Source: Achromobacter sp. B7
Lineage (GTDB): Bacteria; Pseudomonadota; Gammaproteobacteria; Burkholderiales; Burkholderiaceae_B
Length of the DNA stretch: 64,000 nt
Assembly (NCBI RefSeq): GCF_003600685.1
Contig: NZ_CP032084.1
Span: 5,332,001 to 5,396,000, forward strand
Direction: 5' to 3'
Each line of letters begins with the position of its first letter. Within the stretch, counting starts at the first letter, position 1. The notes below the pieces were generated by a model, which was given only the letters and a program-made list of their open reading frames with translations, searched no databases and was not told where the DNA came from. Of this stretch, positions 7,908 to 17,597 are shown piece after piece. Both the position numbers and the translations under genes were made by a program.

Positions 7908-9326
7908 TCACGCCGCGCCCGCGTTTCTGATGAAGCGCCACAACGCCGGTGCTTCCGAATACGCCACGTTAAAGCGCACCCAGGGCGTGTCGGCTTCGTC
8001 CACCTCGAAGTAAGACCCCGGCGCCAGCCAGATGCCGTCTTTCAGTGCCAGTTCGGCCAGGCCGTTGGCGCCGCGTTCGCGCCAGGCGCCCGCCACCTTG
8101 GCCCAAAGGAACAGCCCGCCCTGGGGCCGCCCATGGATTTCAAAACCGTGTTGGCGCATCTGCTCGGCCACCACGACGTGCGCCTGGGCCAGCCGTTCGC
8201 GAGTACGGGCGATGTGTGCGCGGTAGCGGCCTTCGCGGATCACCTGGTGCACGATGCGCTCCATGATCTCGGGCGAGGTCAGCCCCACCGCCATCTTGGT
8301 GCGCGCAATGTCACGCACCAGATCGCGGTGCGCCACCACGTAGCCCACCCGAACCGACGGGCTGATGACTTTGGAATAGCCACCCAGGTAGACCACGCGC
8401 TGCCCGCCGTCCAGCGCGGCCAGCATGGGCGTCACGCCGGGCGCCAGTTCGCGCGAGATATCGTCTTCGATCACCCATAGCCCATGGCGCTCGGCCGCCT
8501 GCAAGATGCGAAAGGCGTTGGCCATGCCGATGCTGGCGCCCGACGGGTTCTGCAATACGGTGTTGATGAACAGCGCGCGCGGCCGGTGCTGCGCCGCCAC
8601 CGCTTCCAGCGCCTCGCAATCCAGGCCATCAACCGTGCGCGGCACCGACACCACGCGCAGGCCCGCCAGGCGCAGCAGCTGCAACAGGTTGGCGTAGGCC
8701 GGCTGCTCGACGACCACCGTGTCGCCCGGCCGCAGCAAGGTGCGGATCACCATGTCCAGCCCGTGCGTGACGCCCTGCGTCAGCAGCACCTGCGAGGCCT
8801 CGACCTCCATGCCTTGCGCGCTGAGGCTGGCCGCGATGGTTTCGCGCAGCGGCGCGTAGCCGTACGGGTGCCCGTAATTGGCGATGCGCATCGCCGGCAC
8901 GCGCCCCATGTGGCGCAGCGCAACGTGCAGGCCTTCTTCGTTCAGCCATTCGCCGGGCAGCCAGCCGCAGCCGGACTTGATGGGGATGGAGTGGTCGGCA
9001 AAGATGTCCGACAGCAACCAACCTGCATTCAGGCGCGGGGGCTCCCAGGACAGAGGCTCGCCCCGGCGCGCAGGCGCATCCGGCGAGGCCACCCGGTAGC
9101 CCGCGCCCGGCCGCGCCGCCAGCCAGCCCAGCGACACCAGCCGGCTATAAGCGCTGGCAACGGTGAAGGTGCTGACGCCGTACTGGCGCGCGAACTCGCG
9201 CACCGACGGTAGGGACATACCCGGACGCAGGGTTTGTTCCTCGATGGCGCGCAGGATGGCCGCCACCAGCTGTTCCACCAGGGTGGGCGCCAGTCCGCGA
9301 GCGCGGTTGGGCTGGAAATCGATCAC
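7908..9326 (-). CDS. MocR/GntR-type transcription factor with aminotransferase domain
   Basis: The 472-aa protein joins an N-terminal GntR winged helix (residues 12-80, with LPSVREFARQYGVSTFTVASAYSRL in the recognition region) to a fold-type I aminotransferase domain. PLP-site residues are kept: NPSG (260-263), EDD (287-289) and Lys319 in GGYSKV. Such proteins bind PLP or an amine-PLP adduct and usually activate one divergent catabolic or transport gene. Here the divergent gene is the omega-transaminase bauA, 162 bases away, and a paired operator lies between them. The start is GTG (9324-9326) and has no clear Shine-Dalgarno sequence. It probably responds to beta-alanine or a related amine, which is inferred from context. 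Confidence 0.9.
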   Translation of the reverse strand: MIDFQPNRARGLAPTLVEQLVAAILRAIEEQTLRPGMSLPSVREFARQYGVSTFTVASAYSRLVSLGWLAARPGAGYRVASPDAPARRGEPLSWEPPRLNAGWLLSDIFADHSIPIKSGCGWLPGEWLNEEGLHVALRHMGRVPAMRIANYGHPYGYAPLRETIAASLSAQGMEVEASQVLLTQGVTHGLDMVIRTLLRPGDTVVVEQPAYANLLQLLRLAGLRVVSVPRTVDGLDCEALEAVAAQHRPRALFINTVLQNPSGASIGMANAFRILQAAERHGLWVIEDDISRELAPGVTPMLAALDGGQRVVYLGGYSKVISPSVRVGYVVAHRDLVRDIARTKMAVGLTSPEIMERIVHQVIREGRYRAHIARTRERLAQAHVVVAEQMRQHGFEIHGRPQGGLFLWAKVAGAWRERGANGLAELALKDGIWLAPGSYFEVDEADTPWVRFNVAYSEAPALWRFIRNAGAA

Positions 9327-9332
9327 GGGGAT

Positions 9333-9393
9333 AACTGTACAGTTGAACCACTCGTGACTATACAGTTAGCGGGCTTTGCGCAGATCGTATATT
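9333..9393. promoter_or_regulatory. Paired MocR-type operator and bauA promoter
   Basis: Two near-identical 12-base boxes lie 23 bases apart: AACTGTACAGTT (9333-9344, a perfect palindrome) and GACTATACAGTT (9356-9367). The second box touches a weak -35 (TTAGCG, 9366-9371) that is 16 bases from TATATT (9388-9393) pointing towards bauA. The first box lies only 7 bases from the regulator's start codon. This geometry fits activation of bauA and self-repression of the regulator, as described for other MocR proteins. Confidence 0.65.
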
Positions 9394-9488
9394 TTCATTC
9401 CTCGTGGGACAGACCAGAATCATTGAATCCCGGCGGCCGCGCTTTCCCTTCTGTTGCGGCGCCGCCGTTTCGTTCTACTGGAGCCGCC

Positions 9489-10814
9489 ATGAACGCCCCC
9501 GCCAATTTGCCCGACCTGTCCCATCTCTGGATGCCGTTTACTGCCAACAAGCAGTTCAAGGCTCATCCGCGCATGCTGGCAGCGGCCAAAGGCATGTACT
9601 ACACGTCGGCCGATGGCCGCCAGATCCTGGACGGCACCGCCGGCCTGTGGTGCGTGAACGCCGGCCACGGCCGCCAGGAAATCGTCGAGGCCATTTCCCG
9701 CCAGGCCGGCGTCATGGACTACGCCCCGGGCTTCCAACTGGGCCACCCGCTGGCGTTCGAGGCCGCCACCGCCGTGGCCAGCCTGATGCCGCAGGGCCTG
9801 GACCGCGTCTTCTTCACCAACTCGGGTTCGGAATCGGTCGACACGTCCCTGAAAATCGCGCTGGCTTACCACCGCGCGCGCGGCGAAGGCCAGCGCACCC
9901 GCCTGATCGGTCGCGAGCGTGGTTACCACGGTGTGGGCTTCGGCGGCATTTCGGTGGGCGGTATTTCCACCAACCGCAAGACCTTCTCCGGTGCGCTGCT
10001 GCCCGCCGTGGACCATCTGCCGCACACCCACAACCTGGAGCAGAACGCCTATTCCAAGGGCCAACCCGCCTGGGGCGCCAACCTGGCCGACGAACTGGAA
10101 CGCATCGTGGCGCTGCATGACGCATCCACCATCGCCGCCGTGATCGTCGAACCCATGGCCGGCTCGACCGGCGTGCTGATCCCGCCCAAGGGCTACCTGG
10201 AAAAGCTGCGTGAAATTACTTCCAAGCACGGCATCCTGCTGATTTTTGACGAAGTCATCACCGCCTACGGTCGCCTGGGCGCCGCCACCGCGTCCGAGTT
10301 CTTCGGTGTCACGCCCGACATCATCGCCATGGCCAAGGGCGTCAGCAACGCCGCCGTGCCAGCCGGCGCGGTCGCGGTCAAGCGCGACGTGCACGACGCC
10401 ATCGTCAACGGCCCGGCGGGCGGCATCGAATTCTTCCACGGCTATACGTATTCGGCCCACCCGCTGGCCGCCGCCGCCATTTTGGCGACGCTGGACATCT
10501 ACCGCCGCGAAGATCTCTTCGGCCGTGCCCGCAAGTTGTCGGGCGCCTTCGAGCAAGCCGCGCACAGCCTGAAGGGCGCGCCGCACGTCATCGACGTGCG
10601 CAACCTGGGCCTGGTGGCCGGCATCGAACTGTCGCCACGCTCGGGCGCTCCCGGCGCACGCGCCGGCGAAGTCTTCCAGAAGTGCTTCGACAGTGGACTG
10701 ATGGTGCGCTATACCGGCGATATCATCGCCGTGTCGCCCCCGCTGATCATCGACGAAGCCCAGATCGGCCAGATCTTCGACCAGATCGGAAAGATCCTGA
10801 AAGAAGTCGCCTGA
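9489..10814 (+). CDS. bauA: Omega-amino acid (beta-alanine):pyruvate transaminase
   Basis: This 441-aa class III aminotransferase uses PLP to move the amino group of beta-alanine or similar omega-amines to pyruvate. The PLP lysine is Lys283 in MAKGVSNA and the PLP-pyridine aspartate is Asp254 in IFDEVITAYGR. The N-terminal DLSHLWMPFTANKQFK and DGTAGLWCVNAGH match Pseudomonas beta-alanine:pyruvate transaminase. The chosen ATG at 9489 follows TGGAG and removes a long upstream extension with no family likeness. mmsA follows on the same strand, giving the classic pair that converts beta-alanine to malonate semialdehyde and then acetyl-CoA. Taurine, GABA or other amines remain possible substrates. 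Confidence 0.9.
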   Translation: MNAPANLPDLSHLWMPFTANKQFKAHPRMLAAAKGMYYTSADGRQILDGTAGLWCVNAGHGRQEIVEAISRQAGVMDYAPGFQLGHPLAFEAATAVASLMPQGLDRVFFTNSGSESVDTSLKIALAYHRARGEGQRTRLIGRERGYHGVGFGGISVGGISTNRKTFSGALLPAVDHLPHTHNLEQNAYSKGQPAWGANLADELERIVALHDASTIAAVIVEPMAGSTGVLIPPKGYLEKLREITSKHGILLIFDEVITAYGRLGAATASEFFGVTPDIIAMAKGVSNAAVPAGAVAVKRDVHDAIVNGPAGGIEFFHGYTYSAHPLAAAAILATLDIYRREDLFGRARKLSGAFEQAAHSLKGAPHVIDVRNLGLVAGIELSPRSGAPGARAGEVFQKCFDSGLMVRYTGDIIAVSPPLIIDEAQIGQIFDQIGKILKEVA

Positions 10815-10865
10815 CCCTGATGACGACGCAGCCCTCGCGGCCGCGCCGCGCTTGATGTGACACCT

Positions 10866-10900
10866 CTTGCGGGCGGCCATGTGCCGCCCGCAAGAAGTTT
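10866..10900 (+). terminator. Hairpin between bauA and mmsA (terminator or attenuator)
   Basis: A perfect 12-bp stem (10866-10877 with 10883-10894, arm CTTGCGGGCGGC) closes a 5-base loop and is followed by AAGTTTT. The T tract is short, so it is likely a partial terminator or RNA-stabilising hairpin that lowers mmsA expression relative to bauA. Confidence 0.6.
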
Positions 10901-10930
10901 TGAAGAATCCCGCAGAGAAGCCCCCGCACC

Positions 10931-12424
10931 ATGAAGAAGATCCCCCATTTCATCAACGGCCAGCATTTCGATGGCCGCAGCAGCCGCTACGCCGACGGTT
11001 TCAACCCCGCCACCGGCGAAATCTGCTCGTCCATTCCGCTGGCGTCCAACGAAGACGTGGCGCTGGCCGTCGCGGCCGCCAAGGCCGCGTTCCCGGCCTG
11101 GTCCGAAACCCCCGCGCTCAAGCGCGCCCGCATCCTGTTCAACTTCAAGGCGCTGCTGGATCAGCACCAGGACGAACTGGCCGAGCTCATCACCCGCGAA
11201 CACGGCAAGGTGTTCTCGGATGCCAAGGGCGAAGTCATGCGCGGCATCGAAATCGTTGAATTCGCCTGCGGCATTCCGCAGTTGCTCAAGGGCCAGTATT
11301 CCGACCAGATCGGCGGCGGCATCGACAACTGGAGCATGCGCCAGGCACTGGGCGTGGTGGCCGGCATCACGCCGTTCAACTTCCCGATGATGGTGCCGTG
11401 CTGGATGTTCCCCGTGGCCATCGCCTGCGGCAACACCTTCGTGCTCAAGCCCTCCGAACGTGACCCGTCCGCGTCCCTGCGCCTGGCCGAACTGCTCACC
11501 GAAGCCGGCCTGCCTCCCGGCGTGTTCAACGTGGTGCACGGCGACAAGCTGGCCGTGGACGCGCTGATCAATCACCCGGACGTTGAAGCGCTGTCGTTCG
11601 TGGGCTCTACCCCCATCGCCGAATACATCTACGCCGAAGGCACCAAGCGCGGCAAGCGCGTGCAAGCGCTGGGCGGCGCCAAGAACCATCTGGTCGTCAT
11701 GCCCGACGCCGACCTGGACCAGGTCACCGACGCGCTGATGGGCGCCGCGTATGGTTCGGCCGGCGAACGCTGCATGGCAATCTCGGTTGCCGTGGCGGTG
11801 GGCGATGTGGCTGACAAGGTGGTCGAACGCCTGACCCCGCGCGTCAAGGCGCTGATCGTCAAGGACGGCATGAACGCCGACGCCGAAATGGGCCCGCTGG
11901 TCACGGCGCAGCACCGCAACAAGGTCATGGGCTACATCGAAGACGGCATCGCGGCCGGCGCCGATCTGGTCGTGGACGGCCGTGGCCTGACAGTGCCCGG
12001 CAACGAAAAGGGCTACTTCCTGGGCGGCACGCTGTTCGACAACGTCAAGCCCGCCATGAACATCTATCGCGAAGAAATCTTCGGCCCGGTGCTGTGCATC
12101 GTGCGCGTGCCCGACTTCGCCAGCGCCGTTGAACTGATCAACGCGCACGAGTTCGGCAACGGCGTGGCGTGCTTCACGTCCGACGGCGGCGTGGCCCGCG
12201 CATTCGCACGCCAGATCAAGGTCGGCATGGTCGGCATCAACGTGCCGATTCCGGTACCGATGGCGTGGCATTCGTTCGGCGGCTGGAAGCGTTCGCTGTT
12301 TGGCGACCACCACGCCTACGGCGAAGAAGGCATCCGCTTCTACTCGCGCTACAAGAGCGTGATGCAGCGCTGGCCGGACAGCATCGCCAAGGGCGCCGAA
12401 TTCACCATGCCCGTGGCGAAATAA
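10931..12424 (+). CDS. mmsA: CoA-acylating (methyl)malonate-semialdehyde dehydrogenase
   Basis: This 497-aa aldehyde dehydrogenase oxidises malonate semialdehyde or methylmalonate semialdehyde to acetyl- or propionyl-CoA with NAD and CoA (MmsA/IolA/BauC group). The catalytic nucleophile is Cys281 in [11 protein letters not shown]. The usual general-base Glu is replaced by Asn252 in [10 protein letters not shown], which is the diagnostic change of CoA-dependent members. [19 protein letters not shown] and the C-terminal [14 protein letters not shown] are also typical. It follows bauA and supplies the second step of beta-alanine breakdown. Valine, inositol or uracil routes use the same enzyme class, but none of their other genes are nearby. 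Confidence 0.93.
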   Translation: MKKIPHFINGQHFDGRSSRYADGFNPATGEICSSIPLASNEDVALAVAAAKAAFPAWSETPALKRARILFNFKALLDQHQDELAELITREHGKVFSDAKGEVMRGIEIVEFACGIPQLLKGQYSDQIGGGIDNWSMRQALGVVAGITPFNFPMMVPCWMFPVAIACGNTFVLKPSERDPSASLRLAELLTEAGLPPGVFNVVHGDKLAVDALINHPDVEALSFVGSTPIAEYIYAEGTKRGKRVQALGGAKNHLVVMPDADLDQVTDALMGAAYGSAGERCMAISVAVAVGDVADKVVERLTPRVKALIVKDGMNADAEMGPLVTAQHRNKVMGYIEDGIAAGADLVVDGRGLTVPGNEKGYFLGGTLFDNVKPAMNIYREEIFGPVLCIVRVPDFASAVELINAHEFGNGVACFTSDGGVARAFARQIKVGMVGINVPIPVPMAWHSFGGWKRSLFGDHHAYGEEGIRFYSRYKSVMQRWPDSIAKGAEFTMPVAK

Positions 12425-12487
12425 ACCCGCCCGCTTCACGACTTCAACCCTCCGTTTTCCAGAAGGACGCATTACCCGGCTTTGCAA

Positions 12488-12509
12488 GGGCGCGGCTTCG
12501 GCCGCGCCC
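12488..12509. repeat. UUCG-capped GC-rich hairpin between mmsA and the M81 gene
   Basis: Arms GGGCGCGGC (12488-12496) and GCCGCGCCC (12501-12509) enclose a TTCG tetraloop. There is no T tract on either side, so it is more likely an mRNA-stabilising or processing element than an intrinsic terminator. It is about 50 bases upstream of the next start codon. Confidence 0.6.
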
Positions 12510-12557
12510 GGCCAGTACCACGACACAGCAACATCACATGACACAAGGGGATGCCCG

Positions 12558-14066
12558 ATGCGCATCGGTATAGGCGGCTTTCAGCACGAAACCAATACGT
12601 TCGCGCCTTCGCGCGCGACGTGGGAAGATTTTGCCGAGAAAGGCGGCGGCTGGCCCAAGCTGGTCAGCGGCCCCGCAATGTTCCAAGCCGTGGCAGGCGC
12701 CAACATTCCCGTGGCAGGCTTCATCGAAGCCATGAGCCAGCACACGCTGGTGCCCACCACCTGGGCCGCGGCCAGCCCGTCCGGCCTGGTCACCAAAGAC
12801 GCGTTCGAACGCATCAGCGCACTGATCTTGCAAGGCCTGTCCGACGCGCTGCCGCTGGATGGCGTGTACCTGGACCTGCATGGCGCCATGGTCACCGAAC
12901 ACCTGGACGATGGCGAAGGCGAACTGCTCAAGCGCGTGCGCGAGCTGGTCGGCCCCGACGTACCCGTGGTGGCCAGCCTGGACCTGCACGCCAACGTCAC
13001 GCGCGCCATGGTGCGCCATGCCGACGCGCTGGTCTGCTACCGCACGTATCCCCACATCGACATGGCTGAAACCGGGCAACGCGCCGCCGCGCTGCTGTCC
13101 CAGCGGCTGGCCGGCGTGCCGCGCCCCTATGCGTCGTTGCGCGCCTTGCCCTATCTGATTTCGCTGTGCTGGCAATCGACCGACATCGAGCCGTCGCGCA
13201 GCCTGTATGCGCTGGTGGGCGAGATCGAAGCGCGCGGCGCCACCAGCCTGTCTTTCGCCACCGGATTCCCCGCTGCCGACTTCCCGGAATGCGCGCCCAC
13301 CGTATGGGCCTACGGCACCACGCAAGCCGAGGCCGACGCGGCCGCCGCCGAAATGGCGCGCGCCGTGCTCAATGCAGAACGCGACTTTGGCGGCAAGCTC
13401 TACACGCCCGACGAAGCCGTGCAGGAAGCGATGCGAATCGCGCACGATGCGGACAAGCCGGTCGTGATCGCGGACGCGCAAGACAACCCCGGCGCGGGCG
13501 GCAGCTCGGACACCACCGGCGTGCTGCGCGCGCTGATCCGCCATGACGCGCGCGACACCGCCATCGGCCTGATCGTTGACCCCGCCGCCGCGCTTGCCGC
13601 GCACCGCGCGGGCGTCGGAAACAAGGTACGGATTGCACTAGGTGGACACTCGGGTATTCCCGACGACGAGCCGCTGGACACCGAGTTCATCGTCGAGAAA
13701 ACTTCAGATGGACGCTTCGATACGCACGGCGCTTTCTACCGCGGATTCCACATGGATCTGGGCCCTAGCGCCTGCCTGCGTATTGGTGGCGTACGCATCA
13801 TCGTCGCCTCTAACAAGGTGCAGATGGCGGACCAGGAAATGTTCCGGTTCGCGGGCGTCGAACCCACGCGCGCCGCGATTCTGGTGGTGAAGAGTTCCGC
13901 GCATTTCCGCGCGGATTTCACATCCATCGCGCAAACGATCCTGGTGTGCGCCGCCCCTGGCTCCATGCTGATGGATGCGGCAAAACAACCATGGACACGG
14001 TTGCGTCCCGGCATCAGAATGGCGCCTTGCGGACCGGTGTTTTCGGGCCGGCCCGCAACCGCCTGA
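12558..14066 (+). CDS. M81 family metallopeptidase (MlrC-like), first paralogue
   Basis: The 502-aa protein belongs to the MlrC/M81 family, named after the enzyme that cleaves linearised microcystin; most members have unknown substrates. Candidate metal-binding motifs are QHETN (9-13), LDLHGAM (105-111) and LDLHAN (141-146), followed by CYRTYPHIDMAETG. The C-terminal MlrC domain has NPGAGGSSDTTG and VKSSAHFRADF. ATG 12558 has AAGGGGA upstream. It lies between mmsA and the peptide-type ABC transporter, with a second M81 gene 6.7 kb downstream. A role in opening an amide or small peptide that the transporter brings in is inferred. No signal peptide is visible, so it should be cytoplasmic. Confidence 0.85.
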   Translation: MRIGIGGFQHETNTFAPSRATWEDFAEKGGGWPKLVSGPAMFQAVAGANIPVAGFIEAMSQHTLVPTTWAAASPSGLVTKDAFERISALILQGLSDALPLDGVYLDLHGAMVTEHLDDGEGELLKRVRELVGPDVPVVASLDLHANVTRAMVRHADALVCYRTYPHIDMAETGQRAAALLSQRLAGVPRPYASLRALPYLISLCWQSTDIEPSRSLYALVGEIEARGATSLSFATGFPAADFPECAPTVWAYGTTQAEADAAAAEMARAVLNAERDFGGKLYTPDEAVQEAMRIAHDADKPVVIADAQDNPGAGGSSDTTGVLRALIRHDARDTAIGLIVDPAAALAAHRAGVGNKVRIALGGHSGIPDDEPLDTEFIVEKTSDGRFDTHGAFYRGFHMDLGPSACLRIGGVRIIVASNKVQMADQEMFRFAGVEPTRAAILVVKSSAHFRADFTSIAQTILVCAAPGSMLMDAAKQPWTRLRPGIRMAPCGPVFSGRPATA

Positions 14067-14147
14067 CCCTCCCACGCCGCCATCGAGCGGCGCGTTAACG
14101 ACGTAGCGGCCAACCGTGCCGCTCACACCGCTTCAAGGGGAATCTCC

Positions 14148-15713
14148 ATGCTCAAGTTTGTTCGAGCGGCCGCGTTGGCCGGTGCAACGTTGATGATGGC
14201 TCACGGCGCTTACGCCGAAACCGTCATCAAGTCCGTCATGCACTCGCCGTTGCGCTTGACCGACCCGCACGCCACCACCGCGTACATCACGACGTGGCAC
14301 GGCTACATGATCTACGACACCTTGCTGGCCACCGACGCCGACAACAAGATCCAGCCGCAAATGCTTGAGAAGTGGGAAGTCTCGCCGGACGGCAAGACCT
14401 ACACGATGACCTTGCGCGACGGCCAGAAGTGGCACGACGGCAAGCCCGTCACGTCCGAAGACTGCGTGGCCTCGATCAAGCGCTGGGCCGCCGGCGACGG
14501 CATGGGCCGCACGCTGCTCAAGTTCACCGACAAGATCGAAGTCATTGACGACAAGAATTTCCGCATCGTCATGAAAGAGCCCACGGACCTGGCGCTGCGC
14601 GCGCTGTCCAAGCCGACGGGCACCGCGCCGTTCATGATGCCCAAGCGCATCGCCGAACAGGCCATCGGCCAGCCCATCACCGACATGACCGGCTCCGGTC
14701 CGTTCAAGGTGATCGAATTCAAGCCCGGCGTGAAAACCGTGTATGCCAAGAACGCCGACTACGTGCCGCGCAAGGAACCGGCCAGCGGCCTGGCCGGCGG
14801 CAAGGTCGTGAACGTGGACAAGGTTGAATGGGACGTCATGCCCGATGCGCTGACCACCGCCAACGCGCTGCTGGGCGGCGAAATCGACTTCGTCGAACAG
14901 TTCCCGTATGACCTGTTGCCGATGATCGAAGGCAACAAGGACTTGAAGGAAGAGTCCCTGAGCCCGGTCGGCTACTTCACGATGTACCGCTTCAACTTCA
15001 AGTACCCGCCCTTCAACAACAAGAAAATCCGCCAGGCCGCGATGTACGCCATCGGCCAGGAAGACGTGATGAAGGCGCTGGTGGGCAATCCCAAGTACTG
15101 GAAGACGTGCGCGTCGCTGTGGGGCTGCGGCACGCCGATGGAAAGCGACATCGGCAAGGAAGTCGTGGTGCCCTCGAACATCGAAAAGGCCAAGGCCTTG
15201 CTGAAGGAAGCGGGCTACGACAACACGCCCATCCTGGTCATGCACGCCACCGACGTGGGCACCCTGTCCGCGCAACCGGTGGTGATGGCGCAGGCGTTGC
15301 GCAAGGCCGGCTTCAACGTCAACCTGGCTGCCATGGACTGGCAAAGCGTGGCCACGCGCCGCGCCTCCAAGGCCGCACCGGCTGAAGGCGGCTGGAACAT
15401 CCACAACACCAACTGGTACGCCACCGACGTGATGGACCCGGTGCGTTCCGCGCCCGCCGCCGCCAACGGCGACAACGCCTGGTTTGGCTGGCCCGACATG
15501 CCGCAAGTGGAAGAACTGCGCACCAAATTCGCGCTGACTTCCGACCCGGCCGAGCAAAAGAAAATCGCCGACGAATTGCAGCGCATCGGCATCGACGAAG
15601 GCCTGTACGTGCCGCTGGGCCAGATGTCCGTGCCCACCGTCTATTCGACCAAGCTCTCGGGCCTGGTGCATGCACCGGTCTTTGCGTTCTGGAACGTCAA
15701 GAAAGCTCCTTAA
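14148..15713 (+). CDS. ABC transporter periplasmic solute-binding protein, family 5 (peptide type)
   Basis: This 521-aa DppA/OppA-type binding protein delivers a peptide, opine, glutathione or similar ligand to the permeases encoded just downstream. A Sec signal peptide ends at about residue 23 (AHGAYA before ETVIK). The SBP family 5 features are LRDGQKWHDGKPVTSEDCVASIKRW and the long two-lobed domain with FNFKYPPFNNKKIRQAAMYAI. ATG 14148 follows AAGGGGAAT. It starts the five-gene transport and hydrolase run 14148-22275. The ligand is not predictable from sequence. Neighbouring M81 and amidase genes point to an amide-containing compound. Confidence 0.92.
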   Translation: MLKFVRAAALAGATLMMAHGAYAETVIKSVMHSPLRLTDPHATTAYITTWHGYMIYDTLLATDADNKIQPQMLEKWEVSPDGKTYTMTLRDGQKWHDGKPVTSEDCVASIKRWAAGDGMGRTLLKFTDKIEVIDDKNFRIVMKEPTDLALRALSKPTGTAPFMMPKRIAEQAIGQPITDMTGSGPFKVIEFKPGVKTVYAKNADYVPRKEPASGLAGGKVVNVDKVEWDVMPDALTTANALLGGEIDFVEQFPYDLLPMIEGNKDLKEESLSPVGYFTMYRFNFKYPPFNNKKIRQAAMYAIGQEDVMKALVGNPKYWKTCASLWGCGTPMESDIGKEVVVPSNIEKAKALLKEAGYDNTPILVMHATDVGTLSAQPVVMAQALRKAGFNVNLAAMDWQSVATRRASKAAPAEGGWNIHNTNWYATDVMDPVRSAPAAANGDNAWFGWPDMPQVEELRTKFALTSDPAEQKKIADELQRIGIDEGLYVPLGQMSVPTVYSTKLSGLVHAPVFAFWNVKKAP

Positions 15714-15740
15714 AGGGGCAAGCAGTTCAGGGGGAAATAC

Positions 15741-16682
15741 ATGCTGGCATTTGTCTCACGCCGGCTCCTCGCGACCATCCCCGTTCTGGTGATGGTCGCG
15801 GTGGTGGTCTTCGCGATATTGCGTTTCAGCCCGGGCGACCCGGCCATCATCATGGCGGGCGACGGCGCCACGCCTGAACGTATCGTCCAGATACGGCAGA
15901 CGATGGGCCTGGACCAACCGGTCATCAAACAATTCTTCATCTGGGGCGGCAAGCTCCTGCAAGGCGATCTGGGCACCTCGCTCATGTCCGGCGTGCCGGT
16001 CACCAAACTGATCGCGCAACGCCTGGAACCGTCCTTGAGCCTGGCGGTGCTGACCCTGGTGTTCACGCTGCTGGTTGCCATTCCGCTGGGCATCCTGGCG
16101 GCATGGCGGCAAGGCCGCCTGCTGGATCGGGCCGTGATGGGCTTTTCGGTGCTGGGCTTTTCAGTGCCGGTGTTCGTCACGGGGTACCTGCTGATCTGGC
16201 TGTTCGCCATCAAGCTGGGGTGGTTCAACGTGCAGGGCTATGCGCCGCTGGACAAGGGTTTCTGGCCCTATCTGCACCGGCTCATCCTGCCGTCACTGGC
16301 CTTGTCCACGGTCTATGTAGCGTTGATTGCGCGCATCACGCGCACCAGCGTCATCGAGGTCATGGGCGAAGACTTCATCCGCACGGCGCGCTCCAAGGGC
16401 CTGGGTGAAACCGGTGTGCTGCTGGGCCACGCGCTGCGCAACGCCGCCGTGCCCATCGCCACCGTCGTGGGCCTGGGCATCGCGCTGCTGATCAGCGGCG
16501 TGGTCGTGACTGAATCGGTGTTCAACATCCCCGGCCTGGGCCGGTTGGTGGTGGAAGCCGTGCTGGCGCGCGACTACCCCGTCATCCAGGGGCTGACGCT
16601 GTTCTTCGCGTTCGTCTACGTGTTCATCAATCTGGTTGTCGATTGCGCCTACACGGTGTTCGACCCGCGCATCCGCTACTAG
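15741..16682 (+). CDS. ABC transporter permease, DppB/OppB type
   Basis: This 313-aa inner-membrane permease has the N-terminal RRLLATIPVLVMV helix and six predicted membrane segments. The EAA loop for the ATPase is near DFIRTARSKGLGETGVLLGHALRNA. TESVFNIPGLGRLVVEA and the terminal YTVFDPRIRY are typical of the DppB group. It starts 27 bases after the binding-protein stop with GGGGGAAA upstream of ATG, and the second permease gene follows nine bases later. Confidence 0.94.
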   Translation: MLAFVSRRLLATIPVLVMVAVVVFAILRFSPGDPAIIMAGDGATPERIVQIRQTMGLDQPVIKQFFIWGGKLLQGDLGTSLMSGVPVTKLIAQRLEPSLSLAVLTLVFTLLVAIPLGILAAWRQGRLLDRAVMGFSVLGFSVPVFVTGYLLIWLFAIKLGWFNVQGYAPLDKGFWPYLHRLILPSLALSTVYVALIARITRTSVIEVMGEDFIRTARSKGLGETGVLLGHALRNAAVPIATVVGLGIALLISGVVVTESVFNIPGLGRLVVEAVLARDYPVIQGLTLFFAFVYVFINLVVDCAYTVFDPRIRY

Positions 16683-16691
16683 GGAAGAGCC

Positions 16692-17597
16692 ATGCACACG
16701 CCAACCGATGCCGCCGTGCCGGCGGCCGCCGACCTCCCCGGAGGCGGCAACCCTCAAGTCACCGCCTGGCGCCAAGTGCGCCAGTGCCTGAAAAGCTGGC
16801 CGGTCATGCTGGCGCTGGTGGTGCTGGTTGCCATCGTCGCCATTGCCGTGTTCGCGCCGCTGCTGGGCACGGTGGACCCTACCTTCATCAACCCGGGCGC
16901 GCGCCTGAAGCAGCCCTTTACCGACTACCTGTTCGGCACCGACGCCTTTGGCCGAGACGTCTGGTCGCGCGTGGCCTACGGCGCGCGCATCTCGCTGATC
17001 GCGGGCCTGGGCGCCGCCGTCGTCAGCGTGGCCATCGGGCTGGTCATCGGCGTCATTGCTGGTTGGTTCCGTTCGCTGGACGGGCTGATCATGCGCACCA
17101 TGGACGCCATCATGGCCATTCCCGGCATCCTGCTGGCAATTGCCCTGGTGTCGGTTACCGGCGCCAGTATCACGACCGTGCTTGTCGCCATCACCATCCC
17201 GGAAATTCCCCGGGTGGTGCGGCTGGTGCGCGGGCAGATCCTGACGGTGCGCGGCGAACCCTATGTGGAAGCCGCGCTGGCGTTGGGCACGCCCTTGCCG
17301 CTGCTGCTGTGGCGGCACATGGTGCCCAGCACCATCGCGCCGCTGACGGTGCAAGGCACCTACGTGTTCGCCTCCGCCATGCTGACCGAGGCCATCCTCA
17401 GCTTCCTGGGCGCGGGCATCCCGCCCGAGATCGCGTCGTGGGGCAACATCATGTCCGAAGGCCGCATGTATTTCCGCATGCTGCCAGGCCTGATTCTCTT
17501 TCCTGGCCTGCTTCTGTCGCTGACCGTGCTTAGCGTGAACATCCTGGGTGACGCCCTGCGCGATGCGCTGGACCCGAAAATGGTGCGCAGGATCTGA
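16692..17597 (+). CDS. ABC transporter permease, DppC/OppC type
   Basis: This 301-aa permease is the partner of the upstream DppB-type protein. It carries DYLFGTDAFGRDVWSRV and the EAA-type loop EPYVEAALALGTPLPLLLWRHMVP, plus an ILSFLGAGIPPEIASWG block, all DppC features. The stop codon overlaps the ATPase start (TGATG), which implies translational coupling. The first 35 residues are polar and probably cytoplasmic. Confidence 0.94.
   Translation: MHTPTDAAVPAAADLPGGGNPQVTAWRQVRQCLKSWPVMLALVVLVAIVAIAVFAPLLGTVDPTFINPGARLKQPFTDYLFGTDAFGRDVWSRVAYGARISLIAGLGAAVVSVAIGLVIGVIAGWFRSLDGLIMRTMDAIMAIPGILLAIALVSVTGASITTVLVAITIPEIPRVVRLVRGQILTVRGEPYVEAALALGTPLPLLLWRHMVPSTIAPLTVQGTYVFASAMLTEAILSFLGAGIPPEIASWGNIMSEGRMYFRMLPGLILFPGLLLSLTVLSVNILGDALRDALDPKMVRRI

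Noticed and set aside
12488..12509. UUCG hairpin as the mmsA terminator
   Set aside because: No T tract on either side; recorded only as a hairpin.
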